A stretch of 41,358 nt of DNA from Pseudomonadota bacterium (GTDB taxonomy: Bacteria; Pseudomonadota; Gammaproteobacteria; Berkiellales; Berkiellaceae): assembly GCA_018242045.1 (NCBI GenBank), contig JAFECR010000023.1, positions 15,046-56,403 on the forward strand. The letters are read 5' to 3'. The notes beneath the pieces were generated by a model. It ran no database searches. It was not told the origin of the DNA and saw nothing but the letters and a program-made list of their open reading frames with translations. Positions 27,343 to 35,026 of the stretch are shown piece after piece. Each line of letters begins with the position of its first letter. Within the stretch, counting starts at the first letter, position 1. Position numbers and translations under genes: made by a program.

Positions 27343-28779
27343 GTGCACTTCAGAGGTTTTCGCTCCGAATACAATATCTATTATGCCAGATTCAAGCTAC
27401 CTCAAGGCTTATCCCATTATTACGATAAAAAGTCTATTAAGGTTTCTCTAAAAACCCGACAACCTAGCGAAGCTAAGATTCGATGTTATTTGGCCTCAGG
27501 GCTGTTGCAATCTAAGTTTAATGACTTGATACGTTGGTCAGCCATGAAAGAGCCACAGCTTCCTATTGAGCAGATTAGAGCCGTCATCCGAGAGGAATTG
27601 GAAGGGCTATTGGCTCAGCTAAAAGAGAACTTTAATCCCGAAAATCCATCCATCGAACTACATCCTAGAAAAGTAAATGGTGTAACTTATTCAACTCCCC
27701 ATCCAGATCCCATTTTGCCGCAAGAAGAGGTTATTAGCCCCAAACTCTCTTTGCTCATCGGGGATTACGCCTGCGAAAAAATAAGATCTGGCATTTGGTC
27801 GCAAAGAACGCAGGATGACAACACCTATATTGGTGAATTGATGATCAAAATATTGGGAGATGTGAGGGTGACTAATATTGCATTCGAAGAAGCAAGGTAT
27901 TTTAAAAAAACATTAATGGCACTACCTGCCCATATGACCAAAAATGAGCAGTATAAAGGGATGACTATTGATGAGATTGTTGCTTCAACACCGACACAAA
28001 CCATGTCTATCACGACTATTAACCGGGCATTGGGGGTGGCATCTAGTATTTGGGAATATGGCAAGAAAAATGGTTACGTAAAAGAAAATTATTTTAAAGG
28101 ACTACAATTGCCCAAGCATAAAAGTGCCAAGGAAGAGCGATTGCCTTTTTCAGATGGTGATTTACAGCGATTATTCGGCACCCAAATGTACAAAACTGGC
28201 AAATATCAAAAGCCCTTTCATTATTGGATCCCACTTTTAGGATTGTACACAGGATGTCGCTTAAATGAGCTTTGTTCACTGACGAAAAATGATGTGGCTC
28301 AAGAAGGGGATATTTGGTATATCAGTATTAATGAAATTGGGGACAAGCGAGTCAAAAATAAGTCTTCTATCAGAAAAGTTCCTTTGCATTCAAAACTGAT
28401 AGAGCTTGGCTTTATTGAATTTGCCAAGTCATCGCATGGCAGGCTATTCCCCGAATTGAAAAAGGTGAAAGACAATTACTCGCATTATGCCACTAAATGG
28501 TTTTGCCGTACTTATCTTAAAAATTGTGGTATTGATGATTCAAGAAAAGTTTATCATTCATTTAGGCACACAGTGGCGCAGAGATTAACAAATGGCAATG
28601 TTCCAAGAGAAATAGTGGGGGCGATATTGGGGCATCATGATGCCAGTCAAACCACAGGGAGATATGGAGATGGTTTTTCGCTACAGTTATTGAAAGAAGC
28701 AATTGAGATTAGATTTCCCTTTCATGTAATATGGTTTATTTATGGTTCTAAATTTTCTCTAATTGATATTTTGCTATAG
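27343..28779 (+). CDS. Tyrosine recombinase (phage-type integrase)
   Basis: An integrase that presumably catalysed insertion into tRNA-Val. The catalytic set is visible: Arg306 in LYTGCRLNELCSL, HSFRHT with His405 and Arg408, His431 in LGHHD, and Tyr441 in TTGRYG. The N-terminal arm-binding part begins FRSEYNIYYARFKLP, like integrases with an N-terminal arm-binding domain of the DUF6538 type. The GTG at 27343 gives 478 residues. The frame is open for about 11 codons further upstream, so a slightly earlier non-ATG start is possible. The last about 20 residues (FHVIWFIYGSKFSLIDILL) are hydrophobic and unusual and may come from 3' end drift. It is adjacent to attL, as expected. Confidence 0.9.
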   Translation: MHFRGFRSEYNIYYARFKLPQGLSHYYDKKSIKVSLKTRQPSEAKIRCYLASGLLQSKFNDLIRWSAMKEPQLPIEQIRAVIREELEGLLAQLKENFNPENPSIELHPRKVNGVTYSTPHPDPILPQEEVISPKLSLLIGDYACEKIRSGIWSQRTQDDNTYIGELMIKILGDVRVTNIAFEEARYFKKTLMALPAHMTKNEQYKGMTIDEIVASTPTQTMSITTINRALGVASSIWEYGKKNGYVKENYFKGLQLPKHKSAKEERLPFSDGDLQRLFGTQMYKTGKYQKPFHYWIPLLGLYTGCRLNELCSLTKNDVAQEGDIWYISINEIGDKRVKNKSSIRKVPLHSKLIELGFIEFAKSSHGRLFPELKKVKDNYSHYATKWFCRTYLKNCGIDDSRKVYHSFRHTVAQRLTNGNVPREIVGAILGHHDASQTTGRYGDGFSLQLLKEAIEIRFPFHVIWFIYGSKFSLIDILL

Positions 28780-28831
28780 AAGATAAACGTTCTTCAGTTA
28801 GCCATTAGAAAACTATCAGAAAAACTCGATA

Positions 28832-29263
28832 TTAAAGGGCAAATTTTACTAATAAATAAGCAATGATGGTTGAAGCAATGAGCGTATAGAGTATTATTTT
28901 TTTAGTGGAAAAAGGTTTTGCTGGAGAAGTAATTTTTCTTAGTAGTGTATCTATTTTTTTTCCTAAATAACACCAAAGCATGATAGTAATATTCGAAGCT
29001 AAAGAGGCAATGAGGCCTTTAATAATAGATATTCCCGTAACAGCAAGTAGTCCAAGGTAACCAAAAGAGGCTAAATGATTAAAAATTGTTATAAATTCCC
29101 ATTCGGATTTAAATTGTCCAGCAGATGATTTAATTTCACTAATGAGATTAGACTTATTTAAAAATGTTAGAATAGCCATTATCTCAGAAGGAAAAAATAT
29201 TGAACAAAATGCTCCTCCGAGAACAAAAAACTCCCAGTTTTTATTGTTACTTTCATTAATCAT
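28832..29263 (-). CDS. Small membrane protein, possible immunity partner
   Basis: A 143-residue protein with about three to four hydrophobic segments (near residues 12-32, 62-85, 85-102 and 122-142). I recognise no family. AAAGAG lies about 7 bases before its ATG. It starts 42 bases after the stop of the 90-residue peptide gene at 29306, on the same strand, so the two are probably co-transcribed. If the upstream peptide is a bacteriocin-like precursor, a small multi-spanning protein directly downstream fits an immunity role. This is inference from position only. Confidence 0.55.
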   Translation of the reverse strand: MINESNNKNWEFFVLGGAFCSIFFPSEIMAILTFLNKSNLISEIKSSAGQFKSEWEFITIFNHLASFGYLGLLAVTGISIIKGLIASLASNITIMLWCYLGKKIDTLLRKITSPAKPFSTKKIILYTLIASTIIAYLLVKFAL

Positions 29264-29305
29264 ATCGCGCTCTTTCGGTCAGCAGTGTTTGGATGTTTTA
29301 TATTA

Positions 29306-29578
29306 CTAAATGTTTAACGGCAAAACACCCAAAGCAGTAACTTGTATTCCAGACATAGCTTTTAGCATTTGGTCAACCCCATATGGAGAAGTAAGAAATT
29401 TATTGCCTGCTTGTTGGGGAGTGAGTAAGCCCATTTCAACTTGCTCACTAATTGTGGAATAAAAATTTGCCACTTCTGGGGATACATCCGCAGTCGTGGT
29501 GATTGAATAATAAATCCCATCCTTCATATAGATAGCGCCCGAAATTTGATGTACATCTTCAATATTAAGAAGCTTCAT
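29306..29578 (-). CDS. Small peptide with double-glycine-type leader (possible bacteriocin precursor)
   Basis: The 90-residue product begins MKLLNIEDVHQISGA. This fits the consensus of leader peptides cut after GG/GA by peptidase-containing ABC exporters (acidic residue, hydrophobic positions, then SGA). The putative mature part (about 75 residues) contains neutral, Ser/Thr- and Gly-containing stretches (YYSITTTADVSPEV, MSGIQVTALGVLPLNI) and no Cys. AGGGAA precedes the ATG by about 8 bases. No exporter or maturation enzyme is seen in the window, so secretion would depend on genes elsewhere. It could also be an unrelated small protein whose start merely resembles a leader. Confidence 0.55.
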   Translation of the reverse strand: MKLLNIEDVHQISGAIYMKDGIYYSITTTADVSPEVANFYSTISEQVEMGLLTPQQAGNKFLTSPYGVDQMLKAMSGIQVTALGVLPLNI

Positions 29579-30165
29579 AGAAAATATTCCCTATATTCAA
29601 GGAAATTAAAAGGAGGCCATTCTAGCACGAAAATATAAAAATGAAAATATTACTGTATATTTCAGAATAATTAATTATTGATGTATGTCATCATTGTAGT
29701 GCGCTCTATAAAGTCCGCTTATAACAGAGGGAAGAGACATATCCAGGACATGCCGAATTAGTTGCTGTAGTACATTTCAATGCGTGTAGATTATCGCTTT
29801 GAAAATTATATGCGAATTCTCTTTTTAGCCCGGGAAAACGTGTTTTCCCGGGCTTCCAGCGGAATTGGCAGGAAGAACACGATAATTGAGAAGTACTGAA
29901 AAGAAAAAATACCAATTACTCATAAGTGCCATAAAGCCCATGGTGATTGTGGGAATAGGGGTTATACACGGCAAAAAAATTGGTAGGAAGGGCAAAATGA
30001 GAGGTATTTAACTTTTCGTACCTCTCATCTTGCATCATAAAATTAACAGTTTGTCAATAAGATGACTCAGGGATATGCACGCTTTTTATTATGTTTTTGA
30101 TATTTGAGATGAGATGACCATTTAACGGCAATAATTTTGGGGCATGGCCCCAGCATCCATAAATG
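29579..30165. other. Gene-poor stretch with strong hairpins
   Basis: No supported gene. It contains a 13-base perfect inverted repeat (29827-29854), a 10-base one with a 12-base loop (29997-30028: ATGAGAGGTA/TACCTCTCAT), and a 6-base one (30138-30152). None is followed by a clear T run in either direction. Confidence 0.6.
29827..29854. repeat. Long perfect hairpin, GC-rich
   Basis: AGCCCGGGAAAAC and GTTTTCCCGGGCT are perfect 13-base arms with a 2-base loop in an AT-rich setting. It lacks a 3' T run, so it is not a standard terminator. A REP-like or transposon-end element is possible. Confidence 0.6.
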
Positions 30166-30357
30166 TTATATTCTTTGAGCGTCAATTGCATTCTGGATCG
30201 CAAGAAGAATAACATTTATATCTCCACCCTCAATGGCAGCATTAAGATATCCTTTAGCTTCTACAGGATTTTTCAGCGAGTCGATCAAATATTTTTGATA
30301 ACCAACACTCTTGGCTTTCCGTTTTTTTGCAACAGATTTTTGATTATGATTCGTCAA
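30166..30357 (-). pseudogene. Truncated antitoxin of the addiction-module antidote (HTH) family
   Basis: The 63 residues match the N-terminal half of addiction-module antidote proteins of about 95-100 aa: YLIDSLKNPVEAKGYLNAAIE then VILLAIQNAIDAQ, lightly divided here in description. The C-terminal helix-turn-helix (usually SKLARETGLSRESLYR-like) is absent because a stop follows AQRI. The paired toxin (RelE/HigB-like) is not present on either side. It is likely a remnant. Confidence 0.65.
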
Positions 30358-30440
30358 AATGCACCATCAGTTTTTACCATCTTTTGTGATTTCATTACTT
30401 TTTTCAATCTAGAATGCTGTAAATAATTGCCTTCAGATTA

Positions 30441-30641
30441 TTACCTTTCCCAAGGCGCTTTCTCTCTAAATAGTGCTTTTAATACTTGGATTTCCTTTGG
30501 GGGAGTATTCAACATTTTTTTAAATGCGTCAAAGTTTTGGTCACTTAAAAAGAAATCTCGTCTATCAAGGAGATCATTCTCAAGTGTATGAGTTACGGTA
30601 TTTATTGTACACCTGGCGCAGTCAGGTTCAGGGCGTTTCAT
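30441..30641 (-). CDS. DUF1778 (TacA-like) antitoxin, C-terminal part
   Basis: ENDLLDRRDFFLSDQNFDAF and LNTPPKEIQVLKALFREKAPW match the C-terminal toxin-neutralising half of DUF1778 antitoxins. The N-terminal ribbon-helix-helix is not recognisable; the first about 20 residues (KRPEPDCARCTINTVTHT) are foreign. AAGGA is well placed before the ATG, 11 bases after the stop of the nuclease gene, so translation may still occur. No GNAT toxin (TacT) follows. It is either a truncated antitoxin or a re-started fragment. Confidence 0.55.
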   Translation of the reverse strand: MKRPEPDCARCTINTVTHTLENDLLDRRDFFLSDQNFDAFKKMLNTPPKEIQVLKALFREKAPWER

Positions 30642-30651
30642 TTTAAAGTCC

Positions 30652-31737
30652 TTATGATGTAATATCTGCTAATTCTACCTTCTCTGGTAAGATCTGATCA
30701 ATCTCAGCATTTAATCGTGCCTCAATCTCTTCAATAGCAGGTAAATTGGTTTGAAGCTTTTCTGGGAGTATCCGCATTAATTCATAATGAGAAATACCAA
30801 TAGGCTTATTTATATCTCTTAATGTATATTCGGCGATGACCTTATCTTTTTGTTCACATAAAAGTAAACCAATAGTGGGATTGTCATTTGGTCCTTTAAT
30901 AAGATCATCCACGGCAGATAAATAAAAATTCAATTGGCTTGCATGAGCTGGTTTTAGTTTTCCTACTTTGAGCTCAATGACAACATAGCAATAAAGCTTC
31001 ACATGGTAGAAAAGCAAATCTATTCGAAAGTTTTGCCCAGAAACATGCAAAGGGTATTGGCTCCCAACAAAAGCAAATCCTTTACCCAATTCAAGCAAAA
31101 ATTCTTTAATGTGTTTTACGAGAGCACGCTCGATTTCTAATTCATGCGCATCTTGACCCACAGTAAGGAAATCGAATTTATAAGGATCTTTTATCGTTTC
31201 CTGAGCAAGTAGAGATTGTGATGGGGGTAACCGATCCTTAAAATTGGTTGTTTTTTGTTCCAAAATCCCCTGTCTATGATAAGTATCTTTTTTTAGTTCA
31301 GCTGATAATTTTCTAAATGACCATCCTTCTTCCACCGCCTTATTACAGTACCAGGACCTCTCATCATGGTTTTTTGATCGCTTCATTAGGATTACATGAT
31401 GTGACCAAGGTAATTGACGAGACACTGTCTCGCTTATTTGGAAACCTGGATAAGTCTCGGCAAAAATTCTCATATAATTCAAATTAGTAGGTGAAAAGCC
31501 CTTATTGTCGGGGTAAGCAGATTTTAGATCACGAGCTAATGTATTAATTAAGCTGTCTCCCCACTTACTTTCACGTTGGCGCTCTAAAATCATACAACCC
31601 AAACCCCAATAAAATGTTAACAATTCACAATTAACTGCTAAAGCGGCTTTAAGGCGTGAATTTTGTATATGGGATTTAACTTCTTGTAAAAATTTTAAAT
31701 AATCATTATTAGATCCTAAGGAAATTTCATTTGACAT
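30652..31737 (-). CDS. DUF1016 family PD-(D/E)XK nuclease (YhcG-like)
   Basis: A 361-residue protein with an N-terminal DUF1016 region (YWGLGCMILERQR, WGDSLINTLARDLK, GFSPTNLNYMR) and a C-terminal nuclease core. The core carries the PD-(D/E)XK pattern FRIDLLFYH...CYVVIELKVG, with Asp, Glu and Lys at the expected places (about residues 236-258). YhcG-type proteins are thought to act on nucleic acids and are common in islands next to restriction or toxin-antitoxin genes. A DNA substrate is inferred from the fold. It appears intact and lies between antitoxin-like genes on the same strand, 32 bases after the Phd-like gene. Confidence 0.85.
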   Translation of the reverse strand: MSNEISLGSNNDYLKFLQEVKSHIQNSRLKAALAVNCELLTFYWGLGCMILERQRESKWGDSLINTLARDLKSAYPDNKGFSPTNLNYMRIFAETYPGFQISETVSRQLPWSHHVILMKRSKNHDERSWYCNKAVEEGWSFRKLSAELKKDTYHRQGILEQKTTNFKDRLPPSQSLLAQETIKDPYKFDFLTVGQDAHELEIERALVKHIKEFLLELGKGFAFVGSQYPLHVSGQNFRIDLLFYHVKLYCYVVIELKVGKLKPAHASQLNFYLSAVDDLIKGPNDNPTIGLLLCEQKDKVIAEYTLRDINKPIGISHYELMRILPEKLQTNLPAIEEIEARLNAEIDQILPEKVELADITS

Positions 31738-31769
31738 AAAAGCACAATCCTTTTAATGGCTATGTTGAA

Positions 31770-32054
31770 CTACTGAGGGCCCCTCAGCAGTTGCTCTTGT
31801 ATTAATTTAGTTAAAAGATTAGATTTTGTTCTTGAAAGCATATGTTTTTTTGCATTATTTGCTTTTATATTTAATTCGTGAGATTCTAGAATATCTAACA
31901 TCTCATCAAACATTTTCGCAGGCACAAGATATGCTTTGGTGACATTACGATTGGTGATGGCCACAGGTTTGCCTTTAGCATTTTTAATGACACCAACAGG
32001 ATCTTTCTTTAGTTCAGTAACACTGACTGAAGATTTTGCGTTAAATTTACTCAT
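31770..32054 (-). CDS. Phd/YefM-type antitoxin
   Basis: A 94-residue protein starting with the Phd/YefM fold: SSVSVTELKKDPVGVIKNA, KGKPVAITNRNVTKAYLVPA and MFDEMLDIL. The C-terminal toxin-binding tail is long and basic. Such antitoxins pair with RelE/YoeB, Doc or VapC toxins, none of which is beside it. The neighbours are the XRE-type gene 14 bases upstream and the YhcG-like nuclease 32 bases downstream. A single operon of regulators plus nuclease is therefore likely. Confidence 0.8.
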   Translation of the reverse strand: MSKFNAKSSVSVTELKKDPVGVIKNAKGKPVAITNRNVTKAYLVPAKMFDEMLDILESHELNIKANNAKKHMLSRTKSNLLTKLIQEQLLRGPQ

Positions 32055-32068
32055 AAACTACTCTATTT

Positions 32069-32404
32069 TCAAACTTCCTTAGCTTCTTGAGGCAACTCAA
32101 TTTCCTCAAACTGATTAATACGCACTTCACCCTCAGGAAACCGAGCAATAATATCAAGCTCGCCACCCATTGCCTTAACATAGCTACGTAAGGTGGAGAT
32201 ATACATGTCAGTTCTTTTCTCAAGGCGCGAAATATTTGCCTGTTTTGTGCCGAGGATCTTAGCGATGCATTCTTGGCTCAAGTGGCGGGCGTGCCTAAGA
32301 GCCTGTAAAGCCATTTCAGCCAATAATTTTTTAGCTTTCATTTCTGCGGCTTGCTGGGCCTTAATAGGCATTTTATTTCGCAAATTACTAAATGGCTTAG
32401 CCAT
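32069..32404 (-). CDS. XRE-type antitoxin/regulator (HigA-like)
   Basis: A 111-residue protein with a helix-turn-helix at about residues 42-62 (LSQECIAKILGTKQANISRLE). The family-typical C-terminal continuation is TLRSYVKAMGGELDIIARFP. This matches XRE antitoxins normally preceded by a RelE/HigB-like toxin gene, but none is present upstream. It is the first gene of the minus-strand group that continues with Phd-like, YhcG-like and DUF1778 genes, and may repress it. Confidence 0.8.
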   Translation of the reverse strand: MAKPFSNLRNKMPIKAQQAAEMKAKKLLAEMALQALRHARHLSQECIAKILGTKQANISRLEKRTDMYISTLRSYVKAMGGELDIIARFPEGEVRINQFEEIELPQEAKEV

Positions 32405-32590
32405 GAGATAAATGACTCACATTACACTAAAGGCATATATCCGGGGGATTATAGGGTAAGAGAGGCTAAATAGAAATACCGGTGACGTACACTTTTTTAC
32501 GGGGTATTTCCAGTGGTACAATTTTCTCTAGGTCTTCAAGCAGAAGATTGATTTTTCTCGGGTTTTTCAAGCAAAAATTTGTTAGGTAGA

Positions 32591-32611
32591 GATCCCACTC
32601 GCGCCTACCAA
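32591..32611 (+). repeat. attR-type copy of the tRNA-Val 3' end
   Basis: GATCCCACTCGCGCCTACCAA matches 27244-27264 at 20 of 21 positions. The rest of the tRNA is absent. It defines the right end of the 5.3-kb island that begins with the integrase at 27343. Confidence 0.85.
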
Positions 32612-32616
32612 ACAGC

Positions 32617-32661
32617 TTTGAAGTATTTGAAGTATTTGAAGTATTTGAAGTATTTGAAGAA
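32617..32661 (+). repeat. 9-base tandem repeat
   Basis: Four perfect units of TTTGAAGTA (32617-32652) are followed by TTTGAAGAA. It starts 5 bases after the attR copy. The sequence after the tRNA-Val copy holds a single similar unit (ATTGAAGCATCTGAAGAAAA), so the array expanded from attachment-site flank sequence. Confidence 0.85.
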
Positions 32662-32767
32662 AAAAATGGATATTGAAGTTGCTTATAGATTTCAGGAGAA
32701 ATTCTAGGGTAAGGGCAAAAAGTGAACTGGAAAGCGGAGATATTTCTAATTGAGTAATAGAAGAGAT

Positions 32768-33769
32768 TTACCCCTCCATGATTTGAGCTATCAACGAAGG
32801 TATTAAAGACTTCAACCTGATAATGGTAGGAATAACTTGCTCTACTTGTTCGGTTCCTATTTTTTGTTGTTCAGAATCGCTAGAGTTGCATGCACGAGAT
32901 ATATTATACACCATCCAGTTAAGCCAATTACCGAGAACACCGAAAAAAGCTGCTTGTAAGTGCTTTTTATCGATTATTCCGCCTGCAATTTGATAAGCAT
33001 TAATCATTTTTACAAAAAGTATTTTATTGAAATTTTCTGTGGTAATGCCACTCCAATCCAGTGCTGAATTAACAATTTCATAAGTCGGATTTAGTTTGCG
33101 CGCGGATTCCCAATCGATCAAAATGGGGGTGTCATTCTGATCCCATAACACATTTTTTTGATCTAAATCACCATGGCTTATCACAACGTGATCTTTTATT
33201 AAAGAAATTGCACTTTGATATGAATGATTGATATGAATAATTCGATCTTGGTTCTCTTTTAAAGAGGATGCAAATGTGCAATGACAAGCTATTGAACCAT
33301 TGATAAGTCGAACAATTTTTTTGTCTGAGTGGATATCAAATTCAGGACTCTCAATTTCAGAAAAATTTAGATTGAGCAGGTGCATTTTGGCAAGTAAAGA
33401 AGAGATTGACAGCGCATGTTTCTCGGAGACTGCATCTTTATCAAGTGCTTTTGCGTCAACCCATGGATAGACCAAGTAAGCAGTACCGTCAATTTCGATA
33501 AGGTGTTGGCCTTTAACTTCCAAAGCACTAATCGCTGGAATGCCGTGTTGTTTAAATTTATCTGCAATTTTCTCAGTTAGCTCATATGATTTTTTGATTT
33601 GTGCCGTTAATTTAATATTTTTGGATAGTTGTTTTATCGCATAAGATCCTTTGGTAGTGTCTAATTTCCACATGAGATGTAATAAGCCGCCGGTTACTGG
33701 GCTAATTTCATTGGTAGGCGAGCCAAGATTTAATTGCTTGCAGAGTTCTGATATATGGTTTTTATTCAT
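32768..33769 (-). CDS. APH-fold phosphotransferase
   Basis: A 333-residue kinase-fold protein with the full catalytic loop HGDLDQKN (199-206) and metal-binding IDWES (218-222). The N-terminal nucleotide-binding part includes YAIKQLSKN, with Lys at 46. It resembles homoserine/choline-kinase-like APH proteins; a role in antibiotic resistance is not implied. AGGA precedes the ATG by about 9 bases. The first about 90 bases of the gene, with its upstream sequence, recur as an inverted fragment at 37341-37444, so this gene once had a close paralogue. It lies just outside the tRNA-Val island. Confidence 0.75.
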   Translation of the reverse strand: MNKNHISELCKQLNLGSPTNEISPVTGGLLHLMWKLDTTKGSYAIKQLSKNIKLTAQIKKSYELTEKIADKFKQHGIPAISALEVKGQHLIEIDGTAYLVYPWVDAKALDKDAVSEKHALSISSLLAKMHLLNLNFSEIESPEFDIHSDKKIVRLINGSIACHCTFASSLKENQDRIIHINHSYQSAISLIKDHVVISHGDLDQKNVLWDQNDTPILIDWESARKLNPTYEIVNSALDWSGITTENFNKILFVKMINAYQIAGGIIDKKHLQAAFFGVLGNWLNWMVYNISRACNSSDSEQQKIGTEQVEQVIPTIIRLKSLIPSLIAQIMEG

Positions 33770-33803
33770 GAGTCAGAATTCCTAAGTTCTTTAAAATTCA
33801 CTT

Positions 33804-34226
33804 TTAGTCCTTAATATCTTTTCTCATGAAAATTCTGTCATAATCAAGCAGATACCCAGGGATGATTCATATACTGTAAAAGCCGTGTTTTTGATAAAAA
33901 TCTTGAGCCTGGAAGGAATAAGTATCGACAAACAATTTTGTTAATCCTTTATTTGTAGCCACTTCATCAATCATAGAAATAATTTTTGTTCCTACGCCCT
34001 TTTTGCGATTATTTTCATTGCACCAAAGCACGTCAATATAAAGTGCATCACTGTGTTCCCAAATTAAGGCCCCGCCAATAATGTTATTATCCCTTTTTGC
34101 AAAGATGCTAAAATGAGTGGCTTCCTCTTTAATTACTTGGCTATTAAAATATACAATTCCATTACGAAGAATTTTGTCATCCTCCGCCTTAGGGTTCTTA
34201 TCGATGGTGTATTCAATATCGTTCAT
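33804..34226 (-). pseudogene. GNAT acetyltransferase with an in-frame stop
   Basis: The acetyl-CoA-binding region reads VLWCNENNRKKGVGTKIISM, followed by GLTKLFVDTYSFQAQDFYQKHGF, as in GNAT enzymes. A TGA at 33867-33869 stops the product at 119 residues, after GFYSI. The same frame continues IIPGYLLDYDRIFMRKDI to TAA at 33804, which is the normal GNAT C-terminus. A CGA-to-TGA change would explain it. The start overlaps the stop of the upstream chimeric gene (ATGA) and has a GGGGAG ribosome site. The truncated protein lacks the last beta strand and is probably inactive. Confidence 0.7.
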
Positions 34227-35020
34227 CTTTTCTCCCCATTTGGAGTCAGTTGTAATAATTTTTCTAATGAATCTACAGGATATGACGTTAACTTGCTATT
34301 CTTTTGAAGTTGCTGAAAAAACTCATCCATAATTAACGCAATGGGCGCATATTTTTTAATTATACTGTCAATGGGAGGCGATAATATGTTTTGCTGATTT
34401 CCAGCGTATTTTTGAAGCTCAACTTCCCATTGCTCTTTTCCAAAAATAGTTGTAATAATGCAGTGAAGTAAATTAACAGCAGCGCAGCTTTGATCATAAT
34501 TATGATGTGTTTTTAAAAAATCACTTTCAGCTTGAGTTAATTCAAATTGAGAGGATAAAGCCAAGCCAAAGTCGCTAAAATAAAGTAACTCTCTATCGGT
34601 AAGAATATTTCCTGCAAAGGTGCTTTTCCAGCCTGCATGCGCTAGACCTATCACTCCTGAATAATTGTCTGCATATAAAACAATAGGGCAGTCAGCACTA
34701 TCTGAGGCAAGTACAATATTTTTTTGATTAGTTACCATCCCATCTGCTTCAGGAAGTGCATCTTCACTCCAAGGATCCTTAACAACGATGACTTTGCTAC
34801 CATGAATATTCACCGTCGTTGCTAATGAATCAAAAGGGATCCCTAAATAAGACATCACTCGTTGACGATTTTTACGTACATTTGCAGGGTCGTCTTTGCC
34901 ACGATAGCAACAATTCAATGAAGAATGAACCCCTGTACTGACACCGCCTTGACGAGTAAAAAATGCGTGTTGAATTCCTGTGATTTTTTCAAAAGAAGGA
35001 TCTCGAATGACTTTTAACAT
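34223..35020 (-). CDS. Chimeric gene: PgeF-like N-terminus joined to a kinase-like C-terminus
   Basis: Residues 1-136 match the PgeF/YlmD family (laccase-domain purine nucleoside phosphorylase): HAFFTRQGGVS, SDSADCPIVLYAD and GLAHAGWKSTFAG. After about residue 137 the expected PgeF sequence stops and a protein-kinase/APH-like C-lobe begins: NILTDRELLYFSDFGLALSS, with a DFG motif at 150-152, then THHNYDQSC. Neither half is complete: the PgeF part lacks its later metal-binding His/Cys residues, and the kinase part lacks the N-lobe and catalytic loop. The joint is near 34610 and stays in frame. It is probably non-functional, but the open frame and coupling to the next gene are intact. Confidence 0.65.
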   Translation of the reverse strand: MLKVIRDPSFEKITGIQHAFFTRQGGVSTGVHSSLNCCYRGKDDPANVRKNRQRVMSYLGIPFDSLATTVNIHGSKVIVVKDPWSEDALPEADGMVTNQKNIVLASDSADCPIVLYADNYSGVIGLAHAGWKSTFAGNILTDRELLYFSDFGLALSSQFELTQAESDFLKTHHNYDQSCAAVNLLHCIITTIFGKEQWEVELQKYAGNQQNILSPPIDSIIKKYAPIALIMDEFFQQLQKNSKLTSYPVDSLEKLLQLTPNGEKR

Positions 35021-35026
35021 ATACTG

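Larger units (their letters stand above)
32405..32767. other. Island border region
   Basis: No gene. It contains the right border attachment copy (32591-32611) and a 9-base tandem repeat (32617-32661). The stretch 32405-32590 shows nothing that I recognise apart from the likely promoter area of the minus-strand antitoxin/nuclease group. Confidence 0.7.

Noticed and set aside
29706..29915. Minus-strand frame of 69 codons
   Set aside because: It runs straight through the perfect hairpin at 29827-29854 and has no family features or ribosome site.
30138..30152. Small GC hairpin as terminator of the truncated antitoxin gene
   Set aside because: It is followed by AAAATTATT on the minus strand, not a T run.
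33867..33869. TGA read as selenocysteine in the GNAT gene
   Set aside because: No selenoprotein GNAT of this type is known to me and no suitable hairpin is evident. A simple nonsense change is more likely.
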